From Prorocentrum cordatum (Eukaryota > Sar > Dinophyceae > Prorocentrales > Prorocentraceae), in the NCBI GenBank assembly GCA_963575745.1, contig CAUYUJ010019917.1, forward strand, positions 18,501 to 82,500: 64,000 nucleotides of DNA, read 5' to 3'. The position numbers and the translations under genes were made by a program. Positions 1 through 11,620 of this stretch are shown here, piece after piece; position 1 is the stretch's first letter, and each line of letters begins with the position of its first letter. The notes below the pieces were generated by a model. That model had not been told where the DNA came from, searched no databases, and worked only from the letters and a program-made list of their open reading frames with translations.

Positions 1-371
1 GTCCCCACCACCTCCGTCCCCATCACTGTCCCACTGTGCCCACTGTCCCCGCCAGTCCCCACTGTCCCCACCAGTCCCCACTGTCCCCTCACCACTGTCC
101 CCACCACCACCGTCCCCACCACTGTCCCACTGTCCCCACTTTTCCCACCACTGTCCCCACTGTCCCCACCAGTGCCCCCACCACTGTCGCACTGTCCCCG
201 CTGTCCCCACCACTGTCCCCATTGTACCACTGTCCCATTGTCCCACCAACGCCCTCACCACCGCCCTCACCACTGTCCCCACCACCACCGTCCCCACCGC
301 TGTCCCACTGTCCCCACTCCCCACAACCATCCCCACCACCGTCCCAACCACTGTCCCCACCACAGTCCTCC
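1..371. repeat. 12-bp minisatellite (CCCCACCACTGT)n
   Basis: Imperfect tandem array of a 12-base unit of the form CCCCACCACTGT, with variants such as CCACCACCGT. It begins at or before the window edge and ends near 371. The unit is a multiple of three, so both strands carry long proline/histidine- or glycine/tryptophan-rich frames that are by-products of the repeat. Confidence 0.9.
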
Positions 372-2270
372 ATCTGGAATGGAGGATGAGGGGGAAGTGT
401 CTACAGGCGGCGAGGAGAGGGGGGGGGGGTCGAACCGGTAATGACCCCCCCCGGTTGATGATGGACCAGGGTGTGAGGGTGGGGTGAAACCCCAAGCGAC
501 CCCCCCAGGTTTTCTGCCATCAGCGGCAGAACACGCTCTTTCGGACCTACGGAACATCGAGCCCCTTCCGAACCCAAAGCAGTTAATAATTCAGCGTCTT
601 TGCTTTAGATGAAACCAAAACGTGACCCCCTTATCTTTTTGAAGAGACAGCGACCCTGACACCAGAATAGTGAAGTCCCTGTCTCGGGGGAGGCAATTCC
701 CTGCTCAGCTCTGGATGGCGGGGTGCCTCCTGAGACTGCTGTACCATATCAAGTTGTTATCCAGCTTCACCCTTTCCAAACAGACACAATATGAACACAA
801 TGAGTAGAACAATCAATATATTGTACATGCGGGTGGAACTGAAGATGCAAAACGAACCGAGGAATAGCAACCGATGCATATGATGAAGTCTTGGGACTGT
901 GGAAGTTGCATGAAACCAGTGGGACAGCGCACGCGACTCTGCCCAAGCAGCGCGCGAAGGTCGCCAAGATGCAAATGCACAGGACAAGCGGCATGGAAGA
1001 CAGTGGATACCAAGCATTGCATCACAAGTGATTGCGCGTACAGAGGGTGGCACACCTGTCACCAACCACACATTCATCCGCAGACACACCAAAGAGAGAA
1101 GCTCTGCCTCGGACAATTGCCTGATCTCCTGAAGCGATAGCTGGAGGGGCGCGCATGTATTCGGGAGAGCGCTTGCTGATGCACATCGTCGGCCTCACTC
1201 GTCCACCACGACCCGTCCCCCGAGTGACCATGAATACTGACAGCACGCTAAAATCTCGATGCCAACGAATCATGCACCTGAGCAAGAGGAGAAGGATAAG
1301 GAAAAAGGAGAACGAGGAGGAGCAAAACGTGGGAAAAGACAAAGAGGCGGAGAAGGAGAAGTAGGAGCTGCGCCATGACGGAAAGGGGCAACGATGGTAC
1401 CAAGTCCTGAAGACCCCAGGGCTGTCCCTGCGCACGGCTGTTCGATCCGAGTACGTAGTGCTCTGACGGCCCTGGTCCCTGGCAAAGCCCCGAGAGACCG
1501 AGCACGACGAACCAATAAGGGCCCTTCTTACTCAGGACCCGCTTCCTTCATGGCTAGAGTGGTTATTGCTTGAGGTCGGCACCCCTCTCTGCCGCAGTCA
1601 CGCGCGCGAAGCAGCAGGAAGCACCGTGCGACGCCCAGGCAAGGAGAGGGCCCATGCCTGGCCCTGGCACAGAAGCTTGGAGAAAGCAAAGGCCCAAGGA
1701 GCCGAGCAGAGAGCCCACCCCCTGGGAAGGCCAGCAAAAGGCTGGCGCGAGGGGTAGGCGGTGGAAAGGGCGGAGACCTGCGCTACAGTGAAAATCCATG
1801 GTAAGGACTGGTGATAGGGACGCAGGGACCTCGGACGCCGAGATCGGCACCTTCTGGGCGGCGAACTGCCAACACCCTGAAAGGGTTGGCCAACGAAAAC
1901 GGGCTAAGGACATCCGTGCGTCCTTACTATGAGTTTTGACTGTACTTTCATGGGGGCGGAAACAATGCTGTCGGGACAGCCCATCGCCCGCAGGCATGCC
2001 GCAAGGGCCCGCGGCACTGGCCCTGGTGGGGAGCCAAGCTCTTCGGCGCATGGGAGCAAAAAAGCTTGGTAAAAGCAATGCAACTCTCATTCAGAAGAGT
2101 GGAGTCGTGTCAGCTCACCCTGGTCTCGCAAGGGCGGACGCATAAAAGGTTACGAGGGAAACACATCAGGCGCCGTTGTGCTGCGGACAAGACAAGGCTG
2201 GATGACACGACTCCTATCTCTCCGTGAGATCGTCCGCTCCGAGTTGGGGCAAGGCAAGCTAGACAACTAA
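372..2270. other. No recognised gene; mostly unique sequence
   Basis: Low-repeat sequence with short C and G runs near 415-515. One small plus-strand frame (874-1140, 88 residues) is rich in Cys and His, including a WDCGSC start and several CxxC-like spacings. I do not recognise it, and short frames of this size are expected by chance. No promoter, RNA gene or repeat family was identified. Confidence 0.5.
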
Positions 2271-2271
2271 C

Positions 2272-2450
2272 AACTGCGTAAACATGAACTTTCGGAGATC
2301 TGCGCGGATTTCTTGTATCTGCTCTGGACCTCCCTCCCCGTCGCGCGGAGCGCGCAAGGGACGGCGCTGGAGGCGCCGCCAGGAGGGGCTAACGCCGATT
2401 CAAGAAATCCGCGCGCGCGAGGAGCTCCAGAATTTCACGTGCATGCAAAT
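2272..2450 (+). repeat. T-shaped fold-back element, copy A
   Basis: Outer arm starting TCTGCGCGGATTTC (about 2299) is mirrored by GAAATCCGCGCG (about 2404). Between them lie the two GC-only inner hairpins typical of this family: CGCGCGGAGCGCG (about 2342) and GGCGCTGGAGGCGCC (about 2363). The conserved AAACATGAACT at the left has a decayed counterpart on the right. Arms are more diverged than in copies C, D and G. Confidence 0.8.
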
Positions 2451-2669
2451 TTTCTTCGTCGACCATCGTCGTCGATCGATGCTCCAGTTTTTCGGGCGCG
2501 GGAACCGCGTTTATCTTCGCGCCCCTGGGGGTGACCAAGCATTCGTAAGGGCCAAGACCCCAAATTTGCAAGAATTTCCAGACGCCCCTCAGAGTGTCTC
2601 GCGTGAGCCTCCTGGCCGCCCCTGCCGCCCGCCAGAATCCCTCAGAGCGGACTGAGAAGGTACCAGTAA

Positions 2670-3175
2670 AGCCGCAAGGCTGTCGAAAAGGAATCCCAAG
2701 GCGGCCCAGGATGGCCTGGAGACGGCCTAAGACGCCCCCAAGACGCTTCAAGATGGCTCCAAGACGGCCTCACAAGACACCACAATGCTATAAGATTGCT
2801 CCGAGAGATCCTAGAGGGCCCCAAGAGGCAAACATCAGTGATCACCAATGTGCTTGACTGGTTCAGCATGCCGCTAATTCGGGCTTCCAGCGCTCCAAGA
2901 CCGCCAAAGAGGCCCTAAGGATTGCCTCGAGACGGCCAAGGAGGCACCCTAGATGGTCCCAAGACGACCCAAATGGGCCAAAAGACTACCAAGGAGGCAC
3001 CCACAAGAGCCCAAGACCGCCCCGCCCAGAAGCGCCCCGAGAAGGTTCCAGGCTGGCCCCGAGAGGCCTCCAAGACGGCTTCCGACGGCGTGAGACGGGC
3101 CAGGAATTCCCTGAGGCGGGCCAAAGAGGCCCCGAAGAAGCGCCCAAACACCCCCAAACAAGGGAAACAAACTGG
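2670..3175 (+). repeat. Degenerate CCAAGACGGC tract
   Basis: Loosely periodic repeat of about 12-15 bases around CCAAGACGGC and CCAAGAGGC. It contains one copy (about 2835-2905) of the block ending GGGCTTCCAGCGCTCC that recurs in the other tracts of this family. Both strands are open for long stretches (RPKRPP-like or LGRLGASW-like peptides), which reflects composition and not coding. Confidence 0.85.
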
Positions 3176-3224
3176 TTCACCCGATCGTGATTCACCCGAC
3201 CCTGTGGATCGCGACCGGGAGAGA

Positions 3225-3800
3225 TAACCAGGTGAATTAAACACCGGGTTAGTTGAGCAGGGTGATAGAAACCCTGGGTGAGTTAGGCCAGGTGAAATCG
3301 GGCACCGGGTGAGTCAGGCGGGGTGAGACCAGCACCGGGTGAGTTAGGGACGGATAAATTAGGCACTGGGTGAGTTAGGCACCCGACGAGTTCAGCACTG
3401 TGTGGATCAAGCACCGGGTGAGTTAAGCAGCGGGTGACGTAGGCAACGGGTGACGTAGACGCTGGGTGAATTGAGCATCGGGTGAGATAGGCACAAGGTG
3501 AGTTAGGCACTGGGTGAGATTGGCGCAGGGTGAATCAGGAACCGCGTGAGTTAAGCACTGGGTGAGTTAGGCACAAGGTGAGCTATAGCGCACCACGTGA
3601 GTTAGGCACCCAGTGAATTAGGCACCGGGTAAATAAGGCGCCGGGTGAGATAGACTCTGATTGAGTTAGGCACTGGGTGAGTTATGCACAGGGTGAGTTA
3701 AGCACCGGGTGTGGCTCCGGGCGAGGTTGGCACTGGGTGAATTACGCACCGGGTGAGTGATGCACTGGGTGGGGTAAGCACCAAATGAGTTAGGCAACGG
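3225..3800 (+). repeat. 16-bp minisatellite GGGTGAGTTAGGCACC, block 1
   Basis: About 35 imperfect tandem copies of a 16-base unit, GGGTGAGTTAGGCACC, with frequent point changes. The array stops near 3800 and the same unit resumes near 4735, so it appears to be split by about 940 bp of unrelated sequence. Confidence 0.9.
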
Positions 3801-4734
3801 AGCAACCAGCTTTTAGACCGCCTCTCCTGCCTGTGCCACTACGGCAGTTTCTCTTCCACCGTGGGTTACCCTGTTCTGCAAGACAGCTAAGTTTTGTAAT
3901 GCGTCCTATTCTTGCGTCCGTCTGGGCGTTTTCACCGACTCCTTCCACGATGCCTCCTAGAGGCTCCCAGGGCTCCCAACAGGCTCCCAAGAGAGCCCAT
4001 AGAGGGTTCCAAGAGGGCCCCAAGACCTTCCACATCAGCCCCTCGAGGATTCCAATATCCTTCCAAAGAGTCCCAAGAGGGCTCCAAGAGGCGATGTTAA
4101 GGGCTCAGTCCTCGTCATCGTTGTCCTCTTCCTCCTCCTCGTCATTGCCCTCGTCGTCTTCCTTTCCTTTTCATCATATTCCTCGTCATCGCGGTGGTGG
4201 TCGTCGTCGTCGTCCTCCTCCTCCTCCTCCTCCTCCTTCTCCTCCTCCTCCTCCTTCTCTCGCCCGAGCGTGGGGTCCAAGGATGGCCCCAAGAGGCCCT
4301 CCAAGGCCACCCCCTTGCTCCCTTGCTCCCAGAGATCTATCTGTTCACCCTGGTTGCCCGCACTAAATCATCATATGTGTTTTTTCATCCCTTTTCCCGT
4401 CGACTCTCCGGAGCAAGGTTTTCGAATGGGCTGGTGGCGGTAGTACGCGAAACGTGAAGAATGTGATCTTCAGCGCGGGTTCGGGGTGCTTTCCAAAACA
4501 AAGGCGTTCTGCAGCGCCTCCTTCTCTTGTGCCGGTGCGGGCGTATCGTCTGCAGCGTTGTCCTCGAGTCGCCTGGGCTCGTCTCCACAACGGCGGTTCT
4601 TTCTAGAGCGTCTCGTCCTTATGCGAGCCGGCGCTTTCTTCTCAATTCTGGGTTTATTTGCACGTTCTCAAAATCAGCGGCATTTCGCAGCGCCTCTTCC
4701 ACAAGTGTCGGTGTCGGCGTTTCCGCTGAAGCGC
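3801..4734. other. Sequence interrupting the 16-bp minisatellite
   Basis: About 940 bp between two blocks of the same minisatellite. It holds non-repetitive sequence (3800-3950), a short CCAAGAGG tract on the plus strand (about 3950-4110), a CTT/CCT pyrimidine tract (about 4115-4262) and about 470 bp of unique sequence. No terminal inverted repeat or clear target-site duplication was seen at its edges, so a discrete insertion is possible but unproven. Confidence 0.5.
4115..4262. repeat. Pyrimidine trinucleotide tract (CCT/TCG)n
   Basis: Imperfect TCC, TCG and CTT triplets, ending in a purer CTC run near 4216-4260. It gives serine/leucine/proline runs in all plus-strand frames and glutamate runs on the minus strand. 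Confidence 0.9.
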
Positions 4735-4862
4735 CCGGTTAGTTAGGCGCAGGGTGAGTTTCGCGCCAGTTGAGTGCGGCCGAGTGAGTTCGGCACCAAG
4801 TGTGTTCAGATCAGGGTGCGTTTGGCACAGTGAGGTGGGTGCCGGGTGAGCAGGGTTAGCAC
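4735..4862 (+). repeat. 16-bp minisatellite, block 2
   Basis: Seven to eight diverged copies of the unit found at 3225-3800, e.g. GGGTGAGTTTCGCGCC and GGGTGCGTTTGGCACA. Confidence 0.8.
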
Positions 4863-6345
4863 TAACCCTCTTGTCCCTCCCTCTCTATCTCTCTATACCG
4901 TCCTCTCCTCCTTCCTCCCCCCGTTCTTTCTTGTCAGCTCGAGTTGCTTGCAAGAGGGGTGCTCGCCATGCCAGATTTTTGACAGTTTGAACACTTCCAA
5001 AAAACTCCCAATGTGGTCTCGGTCAATCCAGCCAGCCTTACACAACAACGCAATCGGGAAAAATATCAATGACGGCCAAGAGGGCCCGATAGAGCCCCCG
5101 AGACGCATAACATAGGTGTTCCTAGGAAGGCAGGGGGCGGCGGCGCTTCGCCGTGGGCGTCTTCGATACCTTCCACGTTTATTACCCTTCTACGACGCTT
5201 CTTCACTGAATCACAAGCAAACGCGTGCGGCACTCACTCCAAGTCACGTGCTACTGCGGCGTCCCCGACCTCCAGCTGCGACCGCCCTCCTTCCCTCTTT
5301 CGGACCCCTGCCACAATGCCCTCGAGGAAGTCGGGACAGCCCGAAATGGTCCAATGCCGTTTTCAGAGTGGCCTTTCGATGGGCGGAGAGGGAGCAAGAA
5401 TTCTCAACAATTCTCCCAGCGAGCGTTACGGCTCAATGGTCAGGAGCTCCGCGGCGAGCGCCTTGCTGCTGAGTTTAAGAGGGAACAGGTTTCCTTCGCA
5501 CTATTACTAATTTATTTCGCCTGGGACGAAAAAGATGATGAGAAGGATTCCGCTGATCTGTCACTGTGGCCCCTGGCAGCTCGGGAGCGTTCGAATGCTC
5601 TTGGGCTGTCTGGCTTTGCGCCGCGATCTGCCATTAGCAGCCAGGCAGGTCGCCTGCGCATTGAAACATCGTTTAATCGTTTAGAGATGTCTGCCTGGCA
5701 GCGTCTAAGAGTTTAGCAGCGCTTGGCAACCACCGCTGCACCTCTCGAACGTGATCTCGCATCCGAGAAAACTTGCTCACCAGCCGATGGGTGCCCCGGC
5801 GGCACGTTGGTGCAAAACGTGTGCTGAAACAGTACCACTGGGCCTTCCGCTGGGGAAAATGTACAAGTTCGATTGCTCGTGACATGGTAGCCAGGACTGC
5901 AAACAGCCTGCGCAAGGAGAGTGGCGCGGGGCGCTGCGCAGTATGTTGGGGGAACCTGGAAGTCCTGCGTGGCGACGGAGGCACTGCCACGGATGGCCAA
6001 ATCGGTACATACGTGTGTACACGCGCACAGAGACTGAAAACACGCATCTGCAATCTGCATACACAGTGCCAGTGCACCTCCAGCTTGAGCTCAGAAAGCT
6101 AGGGCCGGCGTCGCCTGCGCCAAACTAGGCAGCACCATGGAGATTGCCTTAAGGGCTGGATAAACGCCACTGCCACCGGGGGCGCAGACACGTGGCTCTT
6201 GGTCGCGATGAACCACAGACGTGACACTGCCCGGCTGAGCAGCACTTCTCTGATGGTCGGCGCTGTCTGTTGTGTGTACTCGTGCGTTCGGCCGATCGTG
6301 TCCGAGGCGCGGCCTCCGGGGCCTCCAGGCCATGGCCATGTGGCC
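4863..6345. other. No recognised gene; two unremarkable plus-strand frames
   Basis: Mostly unique sequence. Two plus-strand frames have ordinary amino-acid composition (5225-5716, up to 163 residues; 5773-6102, 109 residues with several Cys), but neither shows a domain I recognise and both overlap frames of similar length on the other strand. Coding status is unsupported. Confidence 0.4.
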
Positions 6346-6484
6346 ACTCCTCCTCCTCCTCCTCCTCCTCCTCCTCCTCCTCCTCCTCCTCCTCCTCCTC
6401 CTCCCTCCTTCCCCTCCTCCTCCTCCTCCTGCTCTTCCTCCCCCTCCTCCTCGTCCCCCTCCTCCTCCTCCTCGTCGTCCCCAG
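6345..6484. repeat. (CCT)n microsatellite
   Basis: Nearly pure CCT to about 6402, then CCT with TCG and TTC interruptions. Encodes only homopolymeric peptides in any frame. Confidence 0.95.
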
Positions 6485-6926
6485 AGTGGAGGGCGGAGCA
6501 GGTACGGGGGAGCTGCGCCGACAACTTCCCTCGCTGTGCGCGGAGCACGCGAGACGGAAGAGTCTGGGTGCAACCGCCACGCCATCTCCGCTGTCTACCA
6601 GGAGGTCCCGTCCTCCAGGGCCTGCTCGATGGTCATCTTGCCAGGCAATATTTCCTGCAAATGAGGGGGCAGGTCAGTTTGGACACACTTCTATTTCTGC
6701 TGTGAGTACTACACGTCAACACCCTACGCCTATCGTAAGACTGTGTGCTCGCGGCACTACTGGAGAACATATGCCCAAACGCATGCATGCCTAATTATGG
6801 ACCGACTTCCTCCTGGGCACCCAACTTTTCTCTCATATAGTAGCTCCACATCACCTCCCCCCGTGCTCAACCTCTGGATTCCCGATGCACCCTTCGCGTA
6901 TGTTGCTGCGCTGTCCATATCCCTGC

Positions 6927-6928
<2 letters not shown>

Positions 6929-6957
<29 letters not shown>

Positions 6958-7287
6958 CGCACGATCCTCGTAATCTTCACCCAGATATAGCCACTATGCG
7001 TGCACACAGACACACAGACTTGTAACATCACGAGCACGTGGCATAGATGTGTCCTTGTATGCACATGTAAATGTGTTACTTTATGCTTGTGGTACATGCA
7101 CACATGGGTGTACTGGCGTACCCGTATATACATGTGGATGTGTACGTATGAGTGTATGCGTGTGTATGTATGTACGTGCGGGCGTAAATATGTATATGTA
7201 AGATCTCTCTCTATCCCTCTCTCCCTCCTTCGCTCTCTCTCTCTCTCTCTCTCTCTCCCCCCGCACACACATGCACACCATCCCGCG

Positions 7288-7319
<32 letters not shown>

Positions 7320-7375
7320 ATGTGTATATATCTATATACATATATATAAATGTATATATATATATATATATATAG
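6929..7375. repeat. (TA)n - GTAT-rich - (CT)n - (TA)n microsatellite cluster
   Basis: Pure (TA)n at about 6929-6957, a GTAT/TGTA-rich stretch to about 7200, two (CT)n runs (about 7203-7257 and 7286-7320), then a second TA-rich run at about 7326-7373. Confidence 0.9.
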
Positions 7376-7667
7376 AAATGTCGCCTGCTCCCTGGGGCCA
7401 TCGTGTACGCTGAGCGCTGCAAGGTTCTTATCCTTCTTCACCCCCAGTCGTCCAACGGCAAAACAGCTTCGTGGCATGAGCCCCTGGGCTTCTCGATACC
7501 TTTTCTGGGCCCGCCGAACCCCTTGGATCCCTGGCCTACCAGAAGACGAGGCCCCTCCGGCATCCTCGTCGCTACCGAGGGATCAAGCTGCAAGACCCAG
7601 ACCTCCGACTTCGTGATGCTGTTCCTAACGTGAGCCCCAAGAGGTCTAGACCCCCTCTATCAAAGCA

Positions 7668-7840
7668 GAGCCATGGGCAGAAACAGAACTGTCGACGGTC
7701 CGCGTGGATTTCCTGCATCTGCGCTGGACGCCCCTCCCTGGCGCGCGGAGCGCGCCAGGGGCGGCGCCAGAGGCGCTGCCAGGGGGGCCCATCGCGGATT
7801 CAAGAATCCGCGCGGAGCTCAGAAAATGGATGTTCATGTA
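7668..7840 (+). repeat. T-shaped fold-back element, copy B
   Basis: Outer arm TCCGCGTGGATTTC (about 7699) faces AATCCGCGCGGA (about 7805). The first inner hairpin is intact (CCCTGGCGCGC, GGA, GCGCGCCAGGG, about 7736-7760). The second, GGCGGCGCC, AGA, GGCGCTGCC, has one loop and one stem change. Left flank AAACAGAACT and right flank ATGTTCATG match the conserved outer arms of the family. Confidence 0.85.
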
Positions 7841-8051
7841 GGTAGCTCCTGATCCTGATCCTCCTCATACGCGCTCTTCATTGGCCAGGTAGCGCACACG
7901 AGGTCACACCCTTGGCCCCAGCTGCGCCAGAGGAACAAAAGAGGGTGGGAGGGCGGGACAAGCGGCCCCCCCTGTGACCCAAGCAGCCGCGGAGAGCACA
8001 CGGGGAGAAGAGGAGACAGTGAGAAGGATGCACGAAAGTGCGGAGGGAGGC

Positions 8052-8515
8052 GGCAGAGAGACGAACTACGCTTCACGATTTGTGAATCCGCGTTTTCCCC
8101 TTCGATCCCATGGGAACAACCTTCCACCCTGAGCTGATGTTGCCCCCATCGTACTTAAGGACCTCATCACAGAAATAATTTCGAGCACCCGGACCAGTGT
8201 CGAAAAGGTGTCGAACCAGTGTCGAAACAATGTCGGACGAGTGTCTCCCAGGACCCGACACGTGAACTCCCTCGAATTTCGGTACTTCTCTGGTGCTCGA
8301 AATTCTTTCTGGTGATCAAGGCTGAAGTAGGTTGGAACAGCATAACCCTGAGCCATTGTCTGACGGCCCCTGGGCCGGGCAAAGGCCTCCCCCCTGGAGG
8401 CCACGAACTGCCAGAAACCTTCCGCCGGGCTCGTCACGACGCGAGGGAGGGGGCAGAGAGACTAACGACGCGTCACAACTTGTGAATCCGCGTTTTTTCC
8501 TTCGATCCCATGTGG
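8052..8515 (+). repeat. Direct repeat pair with GTGAATCCGCGTTTT block
   Basis: A block of about 60 bp beginning GGCAGAGAGAC and including TTGTGAATCCGCGTTTT and TTCGATCCCATG occurs at about 8052-8113 and again at about 8452-8512, a spacing of 400 bp. The sequence between is mostly unique. Confidence 0.8.
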
Positions 8516-9003
8516 AGAGAGAACACGTTTCACGGGCGCTTGCCTTGGGAACACTCGGCGGCGCGTTTCAAACCGGGGGGTGGGCCCCCCCCCGGCACTC
8601 GGCGCCGTCGATCAAAACCAGGGGGGCTCCCCTTCCCCCCCTAAACCACCACCCCTCCACCCCCGCCACCCCAGGGGGGCGGGGGGTGTTCAAACACCCC
8701 CCCTCCCCCCGTCACGGAAAGGGGGAGGTGGGGGTTTGAACCCCCCACTCCGTCACGGGAGGAGGGGGGGGGGGGGTTCGAATCCCCTCCCCCCCCTCCA
8801 TCCAGGGGGGGGGGGCCCCCCTTCGGATCCCCCCCCCCCTCCATGCAGGAGGGGGGGGGGGGCGGGTTCGGCTCCAACCGCCCCCCCCCTCCAGTCGACC
8901 ACCGAGCCATTGCCTGACGGCCCCTGGGCCGGGCAGGGCCCCCCCCCCCCCCGAGGCCACGAGCTGCCAGCAGACCTCCGCCAGGCTCTCCACACGGTGC
9001 GAG
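8351..9003 (+). repeat. Second direct repeat pair (GAGCCATTG...GCGAGGG)
   Basis: A unit of about 95 bp starting GAGCCATTGTCTGACGG and running through CTGGGCCGGGCA and GAGGCCACGA to GCGAGGG is present at about 8351-8445 and 8907-9003. The G/C-tract palindrome cluster lies between the copies. The second copy has an expanded C run. Confidence 0.85.
8560..8905. repeat. Alternating G-tract/C-tract palindrome cluster
   Basis: Long runs of G and C flank short cores such as TTTGAA and TTCGAA, giving palindromes like GGGGGTTTGAACCCCCC (about 8733) and GGGGGTTCGAATCCCC (about 8773), with weaker relatives near 8567, 8688 and 8866. No tRNA can be drawn around these cores. Confidence 0.85.
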
Positions 9004-9119
9004 GGCTTCGCGTCAAGACACGCGGGAGCCTCCCGCGCCGTCCCGTGGGCCCCTGCGGGCCGACGCGAGTCGACGCCAGCCGACGCTGATTCGAAGCTCG
9101 TCGACGCTAGTCGACGCTA

Positions 9120-9241
9120 GTCTCCTCCTCCTCCTCCTCCTCCTCCTCCTCCTCCTCCTCCTCCTCCCTCTCCCTCCCTCCTCCTCCTCCTCCTCCTCCT
9201 CCTCCTCCTCCTCCTCCTCCTCCTCCTCCTCCTCCTCCTCC
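9120..9241. repeat. (CTC)n microsatellite
   Basis: Nearly pure CTC/CCT triplets with a short CTCCCTCC interruption near 9165-9180. Confidence 0.95.
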
Positions 9242-9763
9242 TAACGCTATCGCATCGACTGCCCAACGCTCATCGACGCGAGTGCACTCCACAGACGGCT
9301 CCCACGATCTGCCACCGAACGAGGGGGTCTGGCGAGGCAGTGTCCTCGAACTTGTACCAGCAATTCTCGCACTGGTTGGCGCTCGGCTTCCTCGGCGCGA
9401 TGAGACCCGCCGCGCGCGGGAGAACGACAGGGCGCACGGCAAAGAGCACAAGAGCGGGGGCCCATGCCCCTGACACGAGTGTGGGGGTTCTGCCCCTCAC
9501 TGCATCCTCCCTCCTCCCTCCTCCGTCCTCCCTCTTTCTTTGCGCGAATCGCCCCTCCTCGGGTTGATGATTGACTGAACTACTCGTTGTAAGGTTGTCC
9601 AAGCGTTTCTACTGCTATGCCTAATGCAGCTGCTCCCATGCGAAATGAGGATGACGCCGTCTCCACGTGCATCACCTTGGCGCCCAACACCTTCCACACT
9701 GCAGGATTCAACCCGTAGAAGAATGATTTATCGCTTTGAGCAGGCGCACATGGTGATACGGAT
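9242..9763. other. No recognised feature
   Basis: Unique sequence with short frames on both strands, none recognisable. A short CTCCTCC stretch lies near 9505-9540. Confidence 0.4.
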
Positions 9764-9808
9764 ATACTAGAACCATCGTGCGCGCTTCACGCGCGCATGG
9801 GTTCCAGC
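9764..9808. repeat. CTAGAACC short hairpin, copy 1
   Basis: CTAGAACC at 9767 pairs with GGGTTCCAG ending at 9807 across a GCGCGC-rich stem (GTGCGCGC, TTCA, CGCGCGCA). The right arm carries one change (CCAG for CTAG). It follows a short ATATAC run, as in the other copies. Confidence 0.8.
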
Positions 9809-9854
9809 GCAGACTGGGGAGTCGCTGAACGAGTTTGGACAACCTATCGTGCAC

Positions 9855-10026
9855 AAGCGAGTGACATAGTCATACCCATCCTCAGCCTCATCACCATCCC
9901 CGTCCTTACCCTCATACTCCTCCTCATCCGACTTATCGTCATCATAATAATCATGACGCTAATACTCATCATAATCATGAGAATAATCAGCAGCATCATC
10001 ATCATCATCATCATCATCATTATCAG

Positions 10027-10074
<48 letters not shown>

Positions 10075-10480
10075 AATCATCATAATCAGCATCAGCATCA
10101 TAATCATCATCTTCATCAACAGCAGCATCATCAGCATCTCACTCAGCATCATCATCAATCTTATCATCAGTAACATCATCCTCATCAATATTATCATCAG
10201 CAGCATCATAGACAGCATCAACATCATCATATAAATCATCATAATCGGAATCACCGGCACCATCGGCATCGCCATCGTCATCAACTTCAACATCAGCTCA
10301 TCATCGAGAACAAAACAATGCATCATAGACGTCCTTGGCGCAGTGCTGCTAGCCATGCCGTCTCGTCAAACTCACGCATCATCGTCATCACCATCACACC
10401 GTCACCATCACCACCATCACCAGGATTCCTCACCGTCGTCATCGGGAGTATCAGCCTAATCCTCATCCTCGTCCCATCAA
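9855..10480. repeat. (CAT)n-derived tract, block 1
   Basis: ATC/CAT triplets, almost pure at about 9993-10080 and degenerating to ATCAGCATC patterns on both sides. The 145-170-residue frames here are poly-Ile/Ser/Met shadows of the triplets. Confidence 0.9.
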
Positions 10481-10804
10481 CGCAGCTACTCTAATCGTGC
10501 ACATCGTCACTGTCACCGTCGTGCGCATCTTCCTCCTCATCATCACCAGCATGAACATCCACATCGACGTCGTCGTCGGCCCCACGCTCCCGGAAAGGCC
10601 TCCCGGAGCATCCGGCCGACTGCGCGGCTTGGGCAGCTGGGGGGGGCGGCTCCCAGAATCTGTTCGGTCCTCTCGGGGCCCTCTGCTGTCGTTTCGGGAG
10701 CCCTAAGAGTCGTCAGGAGGGCATCTGGAGGCCTGAGAGGCCGGCCCATCGAGAGCGAAAAGGCGAGTTCTTCAGGAACCTGCAAGTTCCCCGTAGTTCT
10801 TGAA

Positions 10805-11035
10805 TGATTCTGACGTCCTGTTGGACTCTTGGATGCCTCTTGGAGATATCTTGGACGCCTCTAGGGAGCCTCTTGGTGCCTCAAGGGGGCTTCGCAAGCT
10901 AAGTTGGGGCGCCTTTTGCCCGTCTGACGTTTTCGGAAGCTGTCAAACTGGGCTCTTCGAGATCGCTTAGGTCGTCTTGGGATACACTTAACGGTTCTTG
11001 GATATCTTGGGGCTTTCTCATGCAAGATGGGTTCC
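10805..11035 (-). repeat. Degenerate GCCTCTTGG tract (reverse orientation)
   Basis: Reverse-complement form of the CCAAGAGGC family, e.g. GATGCCTCTTGGAG and GAGCCTCTTGGTGCC. No conserved GGGCTTCC block seen here. Confidence 0.75.
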
Positions 11036-11064
11036 CTTCAACAACTTAAAGATCGGCCGCCGGA

Positions 11065-11620
11065 TTGAGGACAACGAGTCAAAACCATCATCAAGGTCAT
11101 GCTGATGACCGCCACCATCATCGTTACCGGCACCATTCTCGACAGCATTCGCATCCTCAGCACCAGCATCGCCACCATCACCGTGTTCATCGTCGACGTC
11201 GTCCTCAGCTGAGATCATCATATCCATGCAACACCATGGGCCGCGTCATCACCACCACCACAATCATCATTGTTAACCGAATCATTCGCATCGGCCTCAC
11301 AACCAGCATCATGACCACCATCATCATCATCGTCATCATCGTCGTCATCATCAGCTGCATCACCATCACCATTACCATCAGTAACACCATCACAACCATC
11401 ATCATCGCAATCACCATTACCATCAGCGCAAACAGCATTCATCATCATCGCCAGCAGCATTATCATTCACATCCTCCTCATCCGTATCAACATCAGCATC
11501 GTCAGCAGCCATCATCAACATCAGCATCAGCATCCGCATCCGCATCAACATCAGCATCAGCATCATCATCATCGTCATCATCATCATCATCATCACCATC
11601 GTCGCCGTGCTCATCCTCAT
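11065..11620. repeat. (CAT)n-derived tract, block 2
   Basis: Diverged CAT/ATC triplets similar to block 1, with CATCAGCATC submotifs near 11510-11600. A 297-residue plus frame (11065-11958) runs through it and is composed of repeat-derived residues. Confidence 0.85.

Noticed and set aside
874-1140. Small Cys/His-rich frame as a zinc-finger protein
   Set aside because: 88 residues, no regular finger spacing, overlapping frames on the other strand, no supporting context.
8765-8800. GGTTCGAATCCCC resembling a tRNA T-arm
   Set aside because: No acceptor, D or anticodon arms fit around it, and it is one of several G-run/TTYGAA/C-run palindromes in the cluster.
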